From contig NZ_AP027041.1 in assembly GCF_027924565.1 (NCBI RefSeq), positions 1,302,001 through 1,366,000 of the forward strand: a stretch of DNA of 64,000 bases, given 5' to 3'. The stretch comes from Lysobacter auxotrophicus. Lineage in GTDB: Bacteria > Pseudomonadota > Gammaproteobacteria > Xanthomonadales > Xanthomonadaceae. The notes beneath the pieces were generated by a model. That model was not told the origin of the DNA, ran no database searches, and saw only the letters and a program-made list of their open reading frames with translations. Positions 10,393 to 19,083 of this stretch are shown here, piece after piece (position 1 is the first letter of the stretch; each line of letters begins with the position of its first letter). A program made the translations under genes and the position numbers.

Positions 10393-11169
10393 ATGCCCAT
10401 CACCATCAAGACCCCCGAAGAGATCGAGAAGATGCGCGTCGCCGGCCGCTTGGCCGCCGAGGTGCTCCAGGTCGTCGCGCCGCACGTCAAGGCGGGCGTG
10501 ACCACCGAGGAACTGGACCGCATCTGCCACGATCACATCGTCAACGTGCAGAAGGCGATCCCGGCCAACGTCGGCTACAAGGGATTCCCCAAGACCGTCT
10601 GCACCTCGGTCAACAACGTCATCTGCCACGGCATCCCGAGCGAGGCCAAGGTCCTGAAGGACGGCGACATCGTCAATATCGACGTCACCGTGATCAAGGA
10701 CGGCTGGCACGGCGACACCAGCCGGATGTACGTCGTCGGCACGCCGTCGGTCATGGCCAAGCGCCTGGTAGAGGTGACCCGCGAGGCCATGTTCCGCGGC
10801 ATCCGCACGGTAAAGCCGGGCGCGACGCTCGGCGACATCGGCGCGGCGATCCAGCAGTACGCCGAAGCCGAGCGCTTCAGCGTGGTGCGCGAATACTGCG
10901 GCCATGGCATCGGCAAGATCTACCACGAGGATCCGCAGGTCCTGCATTACGGCCGCAACGGTGAGGGGCTGGTGCTCAAGCCCGGCATGACCTTCACCAT
11001 CGAGCCGATGATCAACGAGGGCACGCGCTACACCAAGCTGCTGCCCGACGGCTGGACCGTGGTCACCAAGGACCGCAAGTTGTCCGCACAGTGGGAGCAC
11101 ACCGTCGCGGTGACCGAGGACGGCGTGGAGATCCTCACCCGCGTGCCGGGCGACGACAACGATCTATGA
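10393..11169 (+). CDS. map: Methionine aminopeptidase, type I
   Basis: 258 aa. Removes the initiator methionine from nascent proteins using two divalent metal ions. The pita-bread fold residues are visible: DIVNIDVTVIKDGWHGD (two metal Asp), CGHGIG (metal His) and TIEPMINEG (metal Glu). The start at 10393 gives MPITIKTPEEIEKMRVAG, the usual N-terminus. No Shine-Dalgarno sequence precedes it. The stop codon overlaps the glnD start (ATGA), so map leads the glnD-dapD-arsC-dapE run. Confidence 0.97.
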   Translation: MPITIKTPEEIEKMRVAGRLAAEVLQVVAPHVKAGVTTEELDRICHDHIVNVQKAIPANVGYKGFPKTVCTSVNNVICHGIPSEAKVLKDGDIVNIDVTVIKDGWHGDTSRMYVVGTPSVMAKRLVEVTREAMFRGIRTVKPGATLGDIGAAIQQYAEAERFSVVREYCGHGIGKIYHEDPQVLHYGRNGEGLVLKPGMTFTIEPMINEGTRYTKLLPDGWTVVTKDRKLSAQWEHTVAVTEDGVEILTRVPGDDNDL

Positions 11170-13802
11170 ACGAACTCCCCGCCGCCGTCGACGAACCCTC
11201 GGCGGCGCAGGGCAGTGCCGATCCGGCCGCGTCGATCCGCGCGGCCATCGCCACGGTAGATGCCGGCCTCGCCAAGGCCTTCGACAGCGACTCCAACGCC
11301 GACATCGACCGCCTGCTTGCCGCGCGCGCAGGCGCGATGGACGCGCAGGTGCGCGCCGCATGGAAGGCGTGCATTCCGGACGACGCACCGCTGGCGTTGT
11401 TCGCCGTCGGCGGCTACGGCCGCGCCGAGCTGTTCCCGCAATCCGACGTCGACCTGCTCGTGCTCGCCGAACCCGACGCGCAGGCCGCGCACGCCGAAGC
11501 GCTGGCGCGTTTCGTCGCGCTGCTGTGGGACGGCGGCGTGCCGGTCGGCCATGCGGTGCGCTCGCCGATGCAGTGCACCGAAGCGGCGGCCGACATTACC
11601 GTGCTCACCGCGATGCTGGAAGCGCGCCCGCTGATCGCGCAGGTCGAACACCTGCACGCGTTGCAGGCGGCGATCGCCCCGAGCCTGGTGTGGCCCGCGC
11701 GCGAGTTCTTCGCCGCCAAGCGCGAGGAACTGCGCCTGCGCCACGCGCGTTACGAAGACACCGCCGACAACCTCGAGCCCAACCTGAAGGAAGGCCCCGG
11801 CGGCCTGCGCGACGTGCAGACGCTTCGCTGGATGGCGTTGCGCATCGTCGGTACGGGCGACCTGGAATCGCTCGTCGCCATCGGCCAGTTCGGCGCGGAC
11901 GAACTGGCCACGCTCGAGCGCGAACGCCGCGCGCTGTCGCGCCTGCGCTTCGGCCTGCACCTGGTCGCCGGCAAGCGCGAGGAACGCCTGCGTTTCGATT
12001 ACCAGAAAGTGCTCGCCGAACGCCTGGGGCATGTCGACAACGCCGACAACCTCGCCGTCGAGCAGATGATGCAGGGCTTCTATCGCAGCGCCGCGCTGGT
12101 GCTGCGCATCGGCGAGCGGCTGCTGCAGCGTTTCGAGGAACAGATCGAAGGCGAAAGCACGCCGGTCGCGATCGACCACGCATTCGAGTTGCGCCGCGAT
12201 TACCTGTGCGCACGCGATCCGCACTGGCCGCGCGATGCCTACGACGTGTTCGCGCTGTTCGCCGTCTGGGCCTCGCACGACGCCGTGCGCGGCCTGCATT
12301 CGCGCACGGCGCGCGCGCTGGCCGAATCGTTGTCGCGCGTGCCGGCGTTCCAGCAGGCCGAGCCGGCCTTGCGCGAGCGTTTCATCGCGCTGCTGCGCGG
12401 CCCGCATCCGGTGCACGCGCTCGAACGCATGGCGCGCCTGGGCGTGCTCGGGCGCTGGATTCCGGCCTTCGCGAAAGTCTCCGGCCGCATGCAGTTCGAC
12501 CTGTTCCACGTGTTCACGGTGGACCAGCACACGCTCGCGGTCCTGCGCAATCTCGCGCGCTTCGCTTCGGGCATCGCCGACGAGCGCTTCAGCATCGCGC
12601 ATGAAGTCTGGCCGCGGCTGCGCAAGCCGGAACTGCTGCTGCTCGCCGGGCTTTTCCACGATATCGGCAAGGGGCGCGGCGGCGATCATTCCGAACTCGG
12701 CGCCGAGGATGCGCGCATCTTCTGCAGCACGATGGGCCTGTCGCAGGCCGACGGCGCCCTCGTCGAATGGCTCGTCCGCCAGCACCTGCTGATGTCGGTG
12801 ACCGCGCAGAAGCAGGACATCGCCGATCCCGAGGTCATCCATCGCTTCGCCGGCAAGGTCGCCGATCGCGAACGCCTCGATCATCTCTACCTGCTCACCT
12901 GTGCGGACATCGCCGGCACCTCGCCCAAGTTGTGGAATGCGTGGAAGGATCGGCTGCTGGCCGATCTCTACACCGCCACGCGCCTGGCGCTGCGACGCGG
13001 CCTGGAACATCCCGTCGCCGGCGACGAGCGCGCGAACGAAACCCGCGACGCCGCGCGCGCGATGCTCGCCACGATGGGCATCGGCGACGAACAGGTCGAC
13101 GCGCTGTACGCGCGCATGCCGCAGATCGGTTTCGAGCGCGGGCGTCCGGACCAGATCGCGTGGCAGGCCGCTTCGCTGCGCGGCGTCGACGTCGGCCAGA
13201 CGCGCGTTCGCGCGCGTGCGCTGGGCGAGCATTCCGGTGCGCTGGAAGTCTTCATCCATTCGCCCGATCGCGACGGCCTGTTCGCCGCGATCGTCGCGAC
13301 GCTCGATCGGCTGGGCCTGGCGATCCAGCAGGCGCGCGTGCTCGACGGGCCCAACGGCATGGTGTTCGACAGCTTCGAAGTCGTGCCGATCGACCCGCGT
13401 TGCCCGCCGTCGACGGAAGACGTCGAGGGGCGATTGGGCGCGGCGCTCGACGGCGAACTCGAACGCATCAAGCCCGCGCGCCGCGCGCAGCCGCGGCACC
13501 TGAAGCATTTCCGCATCGCGCCGCAGATCGGGTTCGACACGCTCCAGACGGAGCAGGGCACGCGCACCATGCTGAGCCTGGTGTGCACCGACCGGCCCGG
13601 CCTGCTGGCCGACGTGACGCACGCGATCCGCAGCCAGGGCCTGCGCGTGCACGACGCGCGCATCGCCACCTTCGGCGAGCGCGCGGAGGACGTGTTCCAG
13701 ATCACCCATACCCATCACGACGGGCGCGACGGCGCGCTCGACGACACGCAAAGGCAGGCGCTGCGCCAGGCCCTGCTCGCATGCCTCGAAGGAGACTGCT
13801 GA
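11166..13802 (+). CDS. glnD: Bifunctional PII uridylyltransferase/uridylyl-removing enzyme
   Basis: 878 aa nitrogen sensor that uridylylates PII (GlnB/GlnK) when glutamine is low and removes UMP when it is high. The nucleotidyltransferase motif GGYGRAELFPQSDVDLLVL is at about 82-100. The HD hydrolase domain has LFHDIGKG with His498-Asp499. Two C-terminal ACT domains, which bind glutamine, begin near 692 (ALEVFIHSPDRDG) and 801 (LSLVCTDRPGLLADV). The start at 11166 overlaps the map stop (ATGA). dapD begins at the very next base after the stop, so the two are translationally coupled. Confidence 0.96.
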   Translation: MNELPAAVDEPSAAQGSADPAASIRAAIATVDAGLAKAFDSDSNADIDRLLAARAGAMDAQVRAAWKACIPDDAPLALFAVGGYGRAELFPQSDVDLLVLAEPDAQAAHAEALARFVALLWDGGVPVGHAVRSPMQCTEAAADITVLTAMLEARPLIAQVEHLHALQAAIAPSLVWPAREFFAAKREELRLRHARYEDTADNLEPNLKEGPGGLRDVQTLRWMALRIVGTGDLESLVAIGQFGADELATLERERRALSRLRFGLHLVAGKREERLRFDYQKVLAERLGHVDNADNLAVEQMMQGFYRSAALVLRIGERLLQRFEEQIEGESTPVAIDHAFELRRDYLCARDPHWPRDAYDVFALFAVWASHDAVRGLHSRTARALAESLSRVPAFQQAEPALRERFIALLRGPHPVHALERMARLGVLGRWIPAFAKVSGRMQFDLFHVFTVDQHTLAVLRNLARFASGIADERFSIAHEVWPRLRKPELLLLAGLFHDIGKGRGGDHSELGAEDARIFCSTMGLSQADGALVEWLVRQHLLMSVTAQKQDIADPEVIHRFAGKVADRERLDHLYLLTCADIAGTSPKLWNAWKDRLLADLYTATRLALRRGLEHPVAGDERANETRDAARAMLATMGIGDEQVDALYARMPQIGFERGRPDQIAWQAASLRGVDVGQTRVRARALGEHSGALEVFIHSPDRDGLFAAIVATLDRLGLAIQQARVLDGPNGMVFDSFEVVPIDPRCPPSTEDVEGRLGAALDGELERIKPARRAQPRHLKHFRIAPQIGFDTLQTEQGTRTMLSLVCTDRPGLLADVTHAIRSQGLRVHDARIATFGERAEDVFQITHTHHDGRDGALDDTQRQALRQALLACLEGDC

Positions 13803-14702
13803 ATGGCTGTACAGAAGAAGACCGCCCGCAAGAAGACCGTTCGCAAGAAGGCCGTGCCGGCCGGTCCGGGCGTCGACGAGCTGAAGTTCATGGTCGACAG
13901 CGCGTTCGAGCGACGCGCGATGTTGACCCTGGACGAGATCGAAGGTTCGACGCGCCCCACCGTGGAGCGCGTGATTTCCGGCCTGGAAACCGGCGAATTC
14001 CGCGTCGCCGAGCCCGATGGCGACGGCGGCTGGAAGGTCAACGAGTGGTTGAAGAAAGCGGTGCTGCTGTACTTCCGCGTAAACGACATGCAGGTCGTCG
14101 ATGGGTATCCCGCGCCGTACTGGGACAAGGTGCCGTCGCGTTTCGAAGGCTACGGCGAATCGGATTTCCGCAAGCTCGGCGCGCGCGTCGTGCCCGGCGC
14201 GGTCGCGCGTCGTGGCGCGCACATCGGCAAGGACGTCGTGCTGATGCCGAGCTTCGTCAACATCGGTGCGCACGTCGGTGAAGGCACGATGGTCGATACG
14301 TGGGCGACCGTGGGTTCGTGCGCGCAGGTCGGCAAGCACTGCCACCTGTCCGGCGGCGCGGGCATCGGCGGCGTGCTCGAACCGTTGCAGGCGAGCCCGA
14401 CGATCATCGAGGACCACTGCTTCATCGGCGCGCGTTCGGAAGTGGTCGAAGGCGTCGTCGTCGGCCATCACAGCGTGATCGGCATGGGCGTGTTCCTGGG
14501 CCAGAGCACGCGCATCTACAACCGCGCGACGGGCGAGATCACCTACGGTTTCGTGCCGCCGTACAGCGTCGTCGTCTCCGGCCAGCTGCCGGCGAAGGAC
14601 GGCTCGCACTCGCTGTACTGCGCGGTGATCGTCAAGCAGGTCGATGCGAAGACGCGCAGCAAGACCAGCATCAACGAACTGCTGCGCGGGCTGGCGGAGT
14701 AA
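13803..14702 (+). CDS. dapD: Tetrahydrodipicolinate N-succinyltransferase with basic N-terminal extension
   Basis: 299 aa; transfers succinyl from succinyl-CoA to tetrahydrodipicolinate in lysine/diaminopimelate synthesis. The N-terminal helical part ([20 protein letters not shown]), the LLYFRVNDM segment and the left-handed beta-helix hexapeptide core ([20 protein letters not shown]) are all present. Compared with the E. coli enzyme (274 aa) it carries about 24 extra N-terminal residues, nearly a repeat of Lys-Lys-Thr units ([14 protein letters not shown]). The ribosome site AGGAGA precedes the ATG, so the extension is probably translated. It sits directly after glnD and two genes before dapE, which acts two steps later. 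Confidence 0.95.
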   Translation: MAVQKKTARKKTVRKKAVPAGPGVDELKFMVDSAFERRAMLTLDEIEGSTRPTVERVISGLETGEFRVAEPDGDGGWKVNEWLKKAVLLYFRVNDMQVVDGYPAPYWDKVPSRFEGYGESDFRKLGARVVPGAVARRGAHIGKDVVLMPSFVNIGAHVGEGTMVDTWATVGSCAQVGKHCHLSGGAGIGGVLEPLQASPTIIEDHCFIGARSEVVEGVVVGHHSVIGMGVFLGQSTRIYNRATGEITYGFVPPYSVVVSGQLPAKDGSHSLYCAVIVKQVDAKTRSKTSINELLRGLAE

Positions 14703-14706
14703 CCCG

Positions 14707-15075
14707 ATGGCGACCACGCTCTATGGGCTGGGCAACTGCGACACCTGCAAGAAGGCGCGCAAGTGGCTGGAGCGCTTCGGCGTCGCGCATGCCTTCGTGG
14801 ATTACCGCGATCAACGCCAGGCGCCCGAAACGCTGCTGGAATGGAAGGACAAGCTCGGCGGCTGGGACGCGATGATCAACAAGTCGTCCACGACGTGGCG
14901 CACGCTGCCCGACCACCGCAAGACCCCGGGTTCGGATGCCGAATGGAAGCTGCTGCTGACGGAATACCCGCAGCTGATCCGCCGCCCGGTGGTGATCACC
15001 GACGACGGCGCGATCGCGCAGGGGTTCAGCGACAACGGCTTCAAGAAGCGGTTCGGAGTGGGCGCCCTTGGCTGA
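14707..15075 (+). CDS. ArsC/Spx-family reductase-like protein (YffB type)
   Basis: 122 aa thioredoxin-fold protein of the ArsC/Spx superfamily. The N-terminal active-site motif is [13 protein letters not shown], with a CxxC pair near residues 10 and 13. The C-terminal [18 protein letters not shown] matches the family substrate-binding loop. The E. coli relative YffB lies next to dapE and its role is not settled (a glutathione-linked thiol reductase has been suggested). The same pairing is found here: the dapE start lies inside the last codons of this gene. It is unlikely to be a true arsenate reductase, given no ars genes nearby. Confidence 0.85.
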   Translation: MATTLYGLGNCDTCKKARKWLERFGVAHAFVDYRDQRQAPETLLEWKDKLGGWDAMINKSSTTWRTLPDHRKTPGSDAEWKLLLTEYPQLIRRPVVITDDGAIAQGFSDNGFKKRFGVGALG

Positions 15076-16216
15076 TCTGGACGCTGCAGGCGACGTCCTC
15101 GCGCTCACGCGCGAGCTGATCGCGCGCCCGTCGGTCACGCCCGACGATGCCGGTTGCCAGGCGCTGATCGCGCGCCGACTGTCCGCAGCGGGTTTTCGCT
15201 GCGAATCGCTGCGCTTCGGCGACGTCGACAACCTGTGGGCGGTCCACGGCAGCGACGGCCCGACGCTGGTGCTGCTGGGCCACACCGACGTGGTGCCACC
15301 GGGGCCGCGCGAATCGTGGAGCAGCGACCCGTTCGTGCCCGAAATCCGCGACGGCGTGCTGTACGGTCGCGGCGCGGCCGACATGAAGGGCAGCGTCGCG
15401 GCGTTCGTCGTGGCGCTGGAGGACTTCGTCGCCGCGCATCCGGATCATCCGGGCCGCGTCGCGTTGCTCGTCACCTCGGACGAGGAGGGCGATGCCGTCG
15501 ACGGCGTGCGCCAGGTCGCCGAGACGTTCCGCAAGCGCGGCGAGCGCATTGACTGGTGCGTCACCGGCGAGCCGTCGTCGAAGGCGGTGCTGGGCGACCT
15601 GCTGCGAGTGGGACGTCGCGGCACGCTGTCGGCGACGCTCAACGTGATCGGCGTGCAGGGCCACGTGGCATATCCGGAAAAGGCGCGCAATCCGATCCAT
15701 CTGGCGATGCCGGCGCTGAGCGAACTGGCCGCGCGGCGTTGGGACGACGGCTTCGAAACCTTCCCGCCGACGAGCCTGCAGATCAGCAACATCCACGCGG
15801 GCACCGGTGCCAACAACGTGATTCCCGGCGAACTGCAGGCGCTGTTCAACCTGCGCTTCAACCCGAACTGGCGTGCCGAGCAGCTGGAGCGCGAGTGCGA
15901 GGACGTGCTGCGCCGCCACGGCCTGGAGTACACGATCCGCTGGCATCGCGGCGGCGAACCGTTCTACACGCCGGAAGGCCCGCTGCGCGCCGCGGCGCGT
16001 TCGGTGCTGGGCCGTTACGGTGGTGGTGTTCCCGAAGAAAGCACCGGCGGCGGCACGTCGGACGCGCGCTTCATCGCGCCGCTGGGCGCGCAGTGCATCG
16101 AGATCGGCCCGGTGAATGCGAGCATCCACAAGGTCGACGAGAACGTCGCCGTCGCGGATCTGCAGCGCCTGCCGGGGCTGTATCGGGAATTGATCGAGCG
16201 GATGCTGCTCGACTGA
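15068..16216 (+). CDS. dapE: Succinyl-diaminopimelate desuccinylase
   Basis: 382 aa zinc metallopeptidase-fold enzyme (M20) that hydrolyses N-succinyl-LL-diaminopimelate to LL-diaminopimelate and succinate. Metal and catalytic motifs are complete: [30 protein letters not shown] and the C-terminal [11 protein letters not shown]. The start is TTG at 15068: it gives the usual N-terminus ([19 protein letters not shown]), overlaps the preceding gene by 8 bases and has GGAG 9 bases upstream; no ATG or in-frame GTG fits. The rare TTG start may hold down its translation relative to its neighbours. A GTAG repeat pair follows the stop. Confidence 0.95.
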   Translation: MADLDAAGDVLALTRELIARPSVTPDDAGCQALIARRLSAAGFRCESLRFGDVDNLWAVHGSDGPTLVLLGHTDVVPPGPRESWSSDPFVPEIRDGVLYGRGAADMKGSVAAFVVALEDFVAAHPDHPGRVALLVTSDEEGDAVDGVRQVAETFRKRGERIDWCVTGEPSSKAVLGDLLRVGRRGTLSATLNVIGVQGHVAYPEKARNPIHLAMPALSELAARRWDDGFETFPPTSLQISNIHAGTGANNVIPGELQALFNLRFNPNWRAEQLERECEDVLRRHGLEYTIRWHRGGEPFYTPEGPLRAAARSVLGRYGGGVPEESTGGGTSDARFIAPLGAQCIEIGPVNASIHKVDENVAVADLQRLPGLYRELIERMLLD

Positions 16217-16232
16217 GTATCGCGGGGCTGTT

Positions 16233-16306
16233 GTAGCCCGGGTAAGCGAAGCGCACCCGGGAGCTGTCACGTCTGAACCCGGGTGCGCTTCGCTTACCCG
16301 GGCTAC
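16233..16306. repeat. GTAG-type REP inverted pair (copy 2)
   Basis: Nearly perfect arms: GTAGCCCGGGTAAGCGAAGC on the left and its complement ending in CTAC on the right, around a 16-base spacer. It lies between convergent dapE and the acylase gene, where it may also end transcription. Confidence 0.9.
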
Positions 16307-16349
16307 AAATGCCCGAGCGACGAGATGCCCGGGAAGTGCTGGCCCGCAT

Positions 16350-16373
16350 CCCGGCCTTCGCCGGAATGACGCC
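16350..16373. repeat. Degenerate second-family repeat
   Basis: CCCGGCCTTCGCCGGAATGA resembles one arm of the CGTCATTCCCGC-type repeat found further right. Confidence 0.5.
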
Positions 16374-16402
16374 CAAGGTGGATGTCGCGGTTATCGCCGG
16401 GA

Positions 16403-18751
16403 CTACGGTTTACCCGGCACCAGCCTCATCGTGTAACGCGTCTGCCCCGGCAGGAACGGCGTCGCACGTCCGTGCACCCAGTCGTCGTGCCCCGCGCCCC
16501 AGAACGGCGACATCGGATGGCCGCTCTGTCCGCCTGGCATGTGGATGATTCCATCGGCCTCGTGCCCCGGCGACACCACCATGCGCTCGGACGCGCCGAA
16601 ATCCGGTCCCTGCACGCGCGGCATGCCGCTGTCGCCGGGCAGCTCGTCGGCGGGCATGCACAGTTGCGGCTTCAGGAAGCCCGGCAGCGCACGCGACAGC
16701 GGATGGCAGATGCGCGCGGTATTGCGCTCGCCCCACGTGCGTTGCGCGATGGGCCCGTCCTTCGCCAACTCGTCGCGCACTTCGCGCGCGGCGTCCTCGA
16801 ACAGCGCGTCCCACGTCGCGAAGCGGCGCGGCAGCAGGTTCGCCGGACGCTGTGTCACCAGCGGCCACGCGACGCCCTCGAAATGCGAGAGGTTCGGCAT
16901 CTCGAACGCCTCGCCCATCGCGGCGTGCGCCGGTGCGGTCAGGCCATCCAGCAAACGATCGTGCACCGCCAGTCGCCACGCGCGCACGATGCGATAGCTC
17001 GCCGAATCCGTACTCGCGCGACCCTGCCACGTCGATGCGGCCGCCGCGAGTTCGTGCAGCGCCGACGTTTTCTGCGCGCCGTCGCGCTCGCGCAGCAAGG
17101 TCCACCAGCGCTGCAGGAACAACGCGCGATCGTCGAGCTGGATCGCGAGCAGGTCGCGTTCCGCGAAACGGTCCTTCGCGAAGAGGTCGTCGCGGATCTG
17201 CCGCGCGCGCGCGCCGTTGGCGTAGCCGCCGTCGCCCACGCGCGCCAGCAACGCGCCATCGACCACGCGCGAATTCGCCGTCCACAGGCGCTGCACCGTG
17301 CCGATCGGCAGCATCGTGCCGTGCGCGGTGGTGATCGGCCACGGCGCGCAGGCCTCGGGCTCGACGACCTGCGTCGCGTCGCAACCGGCGCCGCGCTGCG
17401 GCATCGGGCCGAGCAGGCGCCAGGTGATGCGGCCCTGCGAATCGCCGATCGCGAGGTTCTGCGCCGGGATCGCGGTGCGATCGGCCATCGCGAGCGCGTC
17501 GTCGAGCGAGCGCGCGTGCAGGAATTCGGCCAGACCGAGGTTCATCGAGCCGGGCTGGTGCGCGATCCAGCGAAGCGCCAGGCCGCTGCCGTCGCGTTCG
17601 CGGTGCAGGATCGGGCCCCACGCCGTTTCATCGACGGGGAATTGGACGTCGTCGCTTCCGGCCACGCGGATGATCTCGACGTGGCGCGTCGCGCTGTCGC
17701 AGGTCGACTCGCTGCAATCGGCAACGCGTTGCCAGTCGAGCCAGTCGCCGTAGCTGTTGGTGAAGCCCCATGCGACGTGGCCGTTGCTGCCGACCACCAG
17801 CGCGGGCAGGCCGGGCAGGGTGAAACCGTTGGCGTCGACGCGACCGCCTTGCGCGCGCGCATCGGGATAACGCAACCGCGCCCGGAACCAGATGTTCGGC
17901 GCGCGCAGGCCCAGGTGCATGTCGTCGGCGACGATCGCGCGGCCGTCCGCGGTGAGCTGGCCCGACACCGCGAAGTTGTTGCTGCCGACTTCCGGGCGCT
18001 CCGGCACGTCGGCGGGGTTCGCGTTCTCCTGCATCGGCAGGCTGCGAAGATCGACCGTCGCCGCGTCGGGCAATGTCGCGTCCCCGCGCGGGCGACCTGC
18101 GACCGGCGCATCCCAGCTTGAGCCGTCGTGCGACAGCAAGGCGAACAGCGCGGCGGGCAGATGCGGGCGCAGGCGCCACATCGCCAGTTCGCGCTCGTTG
18201 CGCGCATCCTGCAGGTCGAAGTACATCGCGTAGCCGGTGAGCGCCGAGTCGGCGAGCGTCCACGGTTCCGGCTCCGCGCGCAGCAGCAGGTACGGCCACG
18301 GACGCACCTTCAGTGCGGCGCGCCCGGCGTTCACGCCGTCCACGTACGCCTGCGCCATCGCGCGCTTGTCGCCGAGGATCGCGTCCATGTGCTGCGTCAC
18401 GCGTGCGCGCATGCGGTGCACGCGATGTCGCTTGTCGACGTCCACCGCGACCGGCCCGAACAGCGCGGCGAGTTCGCCCGCGGCCGTGCGCCGCAGCAGG
18501 TCCATCTCGAAGTAGCGCTCCTGCGCGTGCACGTAGCCGAGCGCGCGCATGGCGTCGTTCTCGTTGGCGGCGTCGACCGTCACCACGCCGTTGCCGTCGC
18601 GCTGGATCGTCACGGCTGCCGACAGGCCGGGCAGCGCGAGTTCGCCGTCCAGTCGCGGCAGGCTGCCGCGCATCAGCCACCAGCCGACGAGCACCGCCAC
18701 CAGCAGAACCACCACCAGCGCGACGAGCACGCGCGCGATCCACTTCCTCAT
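16403..18751 (-). CDS. Penicillin acylase-family N-terminal nucleophile amidohydrolase
   Basis: 782 aa. An uncleaved or cleaved N-terminal hydrophobic helix (about 4-30) directs export, and the family matures autocatalytically into alpha and beta chains. The beta-chain nucleophile is Ser257 in EVGSNNFAVSG; the downstream asparagine motif and FTNSYGDWLDWQRV loop also fit. Members hydrolyse amide bonds of beta-lactams, acyl-homoserine lactones or other acyl amides; substrate cannot be told from sequence. The start at 18751 (MRKWIARVLVALVVV) was preferred to a long arginine-rich upstream extension. It is a single gene, convergent with dapE and divergent from the asnB leader. Confidence 0.9.
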   Translation of the reverse strand: MRKWIARVLVALVVVLLVAVLVGWWLMRGSLPRLDGELALPGLSAAVTIQRDGNGVVTVDAANENDAMRALGYVHAQERYFEMDLLRRTAAGELAALFGPVAVDVDKRHRVHRMRARVTQHMDAILGDKRAMAQAYVDGVNAGRAALKVRPWPYLLLRAEPEPWTLADSALTGYAMYFDLQDARNERELAMWRLRPHLPAALFALLSHDGSSWDAPVAGRPRGDATLPDAATVDLRSLPMQENANPADVPERPEVGSNNFAVSGQLTADGRAIVADDMHLGLRAPNIWFRARLRYPDARAQGGRVDANGFTLPGLPALVVGSNGHVAWGFTNSYGDWLDWQRVADCSESTCDSATRHVEIIRVAGSDDVQFPVDETAWGPILHRERDGSGLALRWIAHQPGSMNLGLAEFLHARSLDDALAMADRTAIPAQNLAIGDSQGRITWRLLGPMPQRGAGCDATQVVEPEACAPWPITTAHGTMLPIGTVQRLWTANSRVVDGALLARVGDGGYANGARARQIRDDLFAKDRFAERDLLAIQLDDRALFLQRWWTLLRERDGAQKTSALHELAAAASTWQGRASTDSASYRIVRAWRLAVHDRLLDGLTAPAHAAMGEAFEMPNLSHFEGVAWPLVTQRPANLLPRRFATWDALFEDAAREVRDELAKDGPIAQRTWGERNTARICHPLSRALPGFLKPQLCMPADELPGDSGMPRVQGPDFGASERMVVSPGHEADGIIHMPGGQSGHPMSPFWGAGHDDWVHGRATPFLPGQTRYTMRLVPGKP

Positions 18752-18858
18752 GGGCCTGTCGCCTGTGTGTTTCCCCGCGCCGAGCTTATCCGATGAACGG
18801 CGGGCCCGGCGTGCGCCTGCCCCTTGCAAGCGGCGCCGCGGGCCGGCAGGATCGACCC

Positions 18859-18978
18859 ATGTCTTCCGTCCAGGCCACTGCCTACGCCGCCCATGCCGCC
18901 TCGCGCGGTGGCGCGCCCGTGCAGGGCCTGAACAACAACAACCGCAATAACGCCAGCCTCCCGCGGGCCGGTGATTAG
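18859..18978 (+). CDS. Candidate Asn-rich leader peptide of asnB
   Basis: 39-codon open frame preceded by AGG about 8 bases upstream of its ATG. Residues 25-31 read NNNNRNN, encoded by four AAC in a row, CGC, AAT, AAC: six asparagine codons among seven. The stop (TAG, 18976-18978) lies 28 bases before an intrinsic terminator that stands directly ahead of asparagine synthetase. This is the layout of amino-acid attenuators such as the his, leu and phe leaders, with the control codons matching the product of the downstream gene. I infer a regulatory rather than structural role. It is too short for ordinary gene finders and is unconfirmed. Confidence 0.8.
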   Translation: MSSVQATAYAAHAASRGGAPVQGLNNNNRNNASLPRAGD

Positions 18979-19040
18979 CGCGTTGTAACCGCACTAAGCA
19001 CCCACGAAGCCCGCGCCGGAAAGCGCGGGCTTTTTCGTTT
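18915..19040 (+). promoter_or_regulatory. Transcription attenuator of asnB (segments 1-4)
   Basis: Four mutually exclusive segments can be read. Segment 1 is GCCCGTG (18915-18921), just before the Asn codons. Segment 2 is CGCGGGC (18962-18968), just after them. Segment 3 is GCCCGCG (19009-19015). Segment 4 is CGCGGGC (19024-19030). 1 pairs with 2 (7 bp, one G-U), 2 pairs perfectly with 3 (7 bp), and 3 pairs with 4 inside the terminator. A ribosome stalled at the Asn codons would cover segment 1 and free 2 to pair with 3, preventing termination; one reaching the stop codon would cover 2 and allow the terminator. Confidence 0.75.
19007..19040 (+). terminator. Attenuator terminator ahead of asnB
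   Basis: AAGCCCGCGC and GCGCGGGCTT form a 10-bp perfect stem around a 6-base loop, followed by TTTTTCGTTT. It ends 44 bases before the asnB ATG, so it must be read through for asnB expression from any promoter upstream of it. Confidence 0.92.
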
Positions 19041-19083
19041 GTCCGCCCCTGAAGAAAAGCCTCTAGCCCACGGAGTCATCGTT

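Noticed and set aside
11028-14717. 1229-codon open frame on the minus strand opposite glnD and dapD
   Set aside because: It is a shadow of two well-supported plus-strand genes in high-GC DNA; its translation is Arg/Ala/His-rich and shows no domain.
14707-15075. Arsenate reductase
   Set aside because: No ars genes nearby; position next to dapE and sequence fit the YffB-type subgroup.
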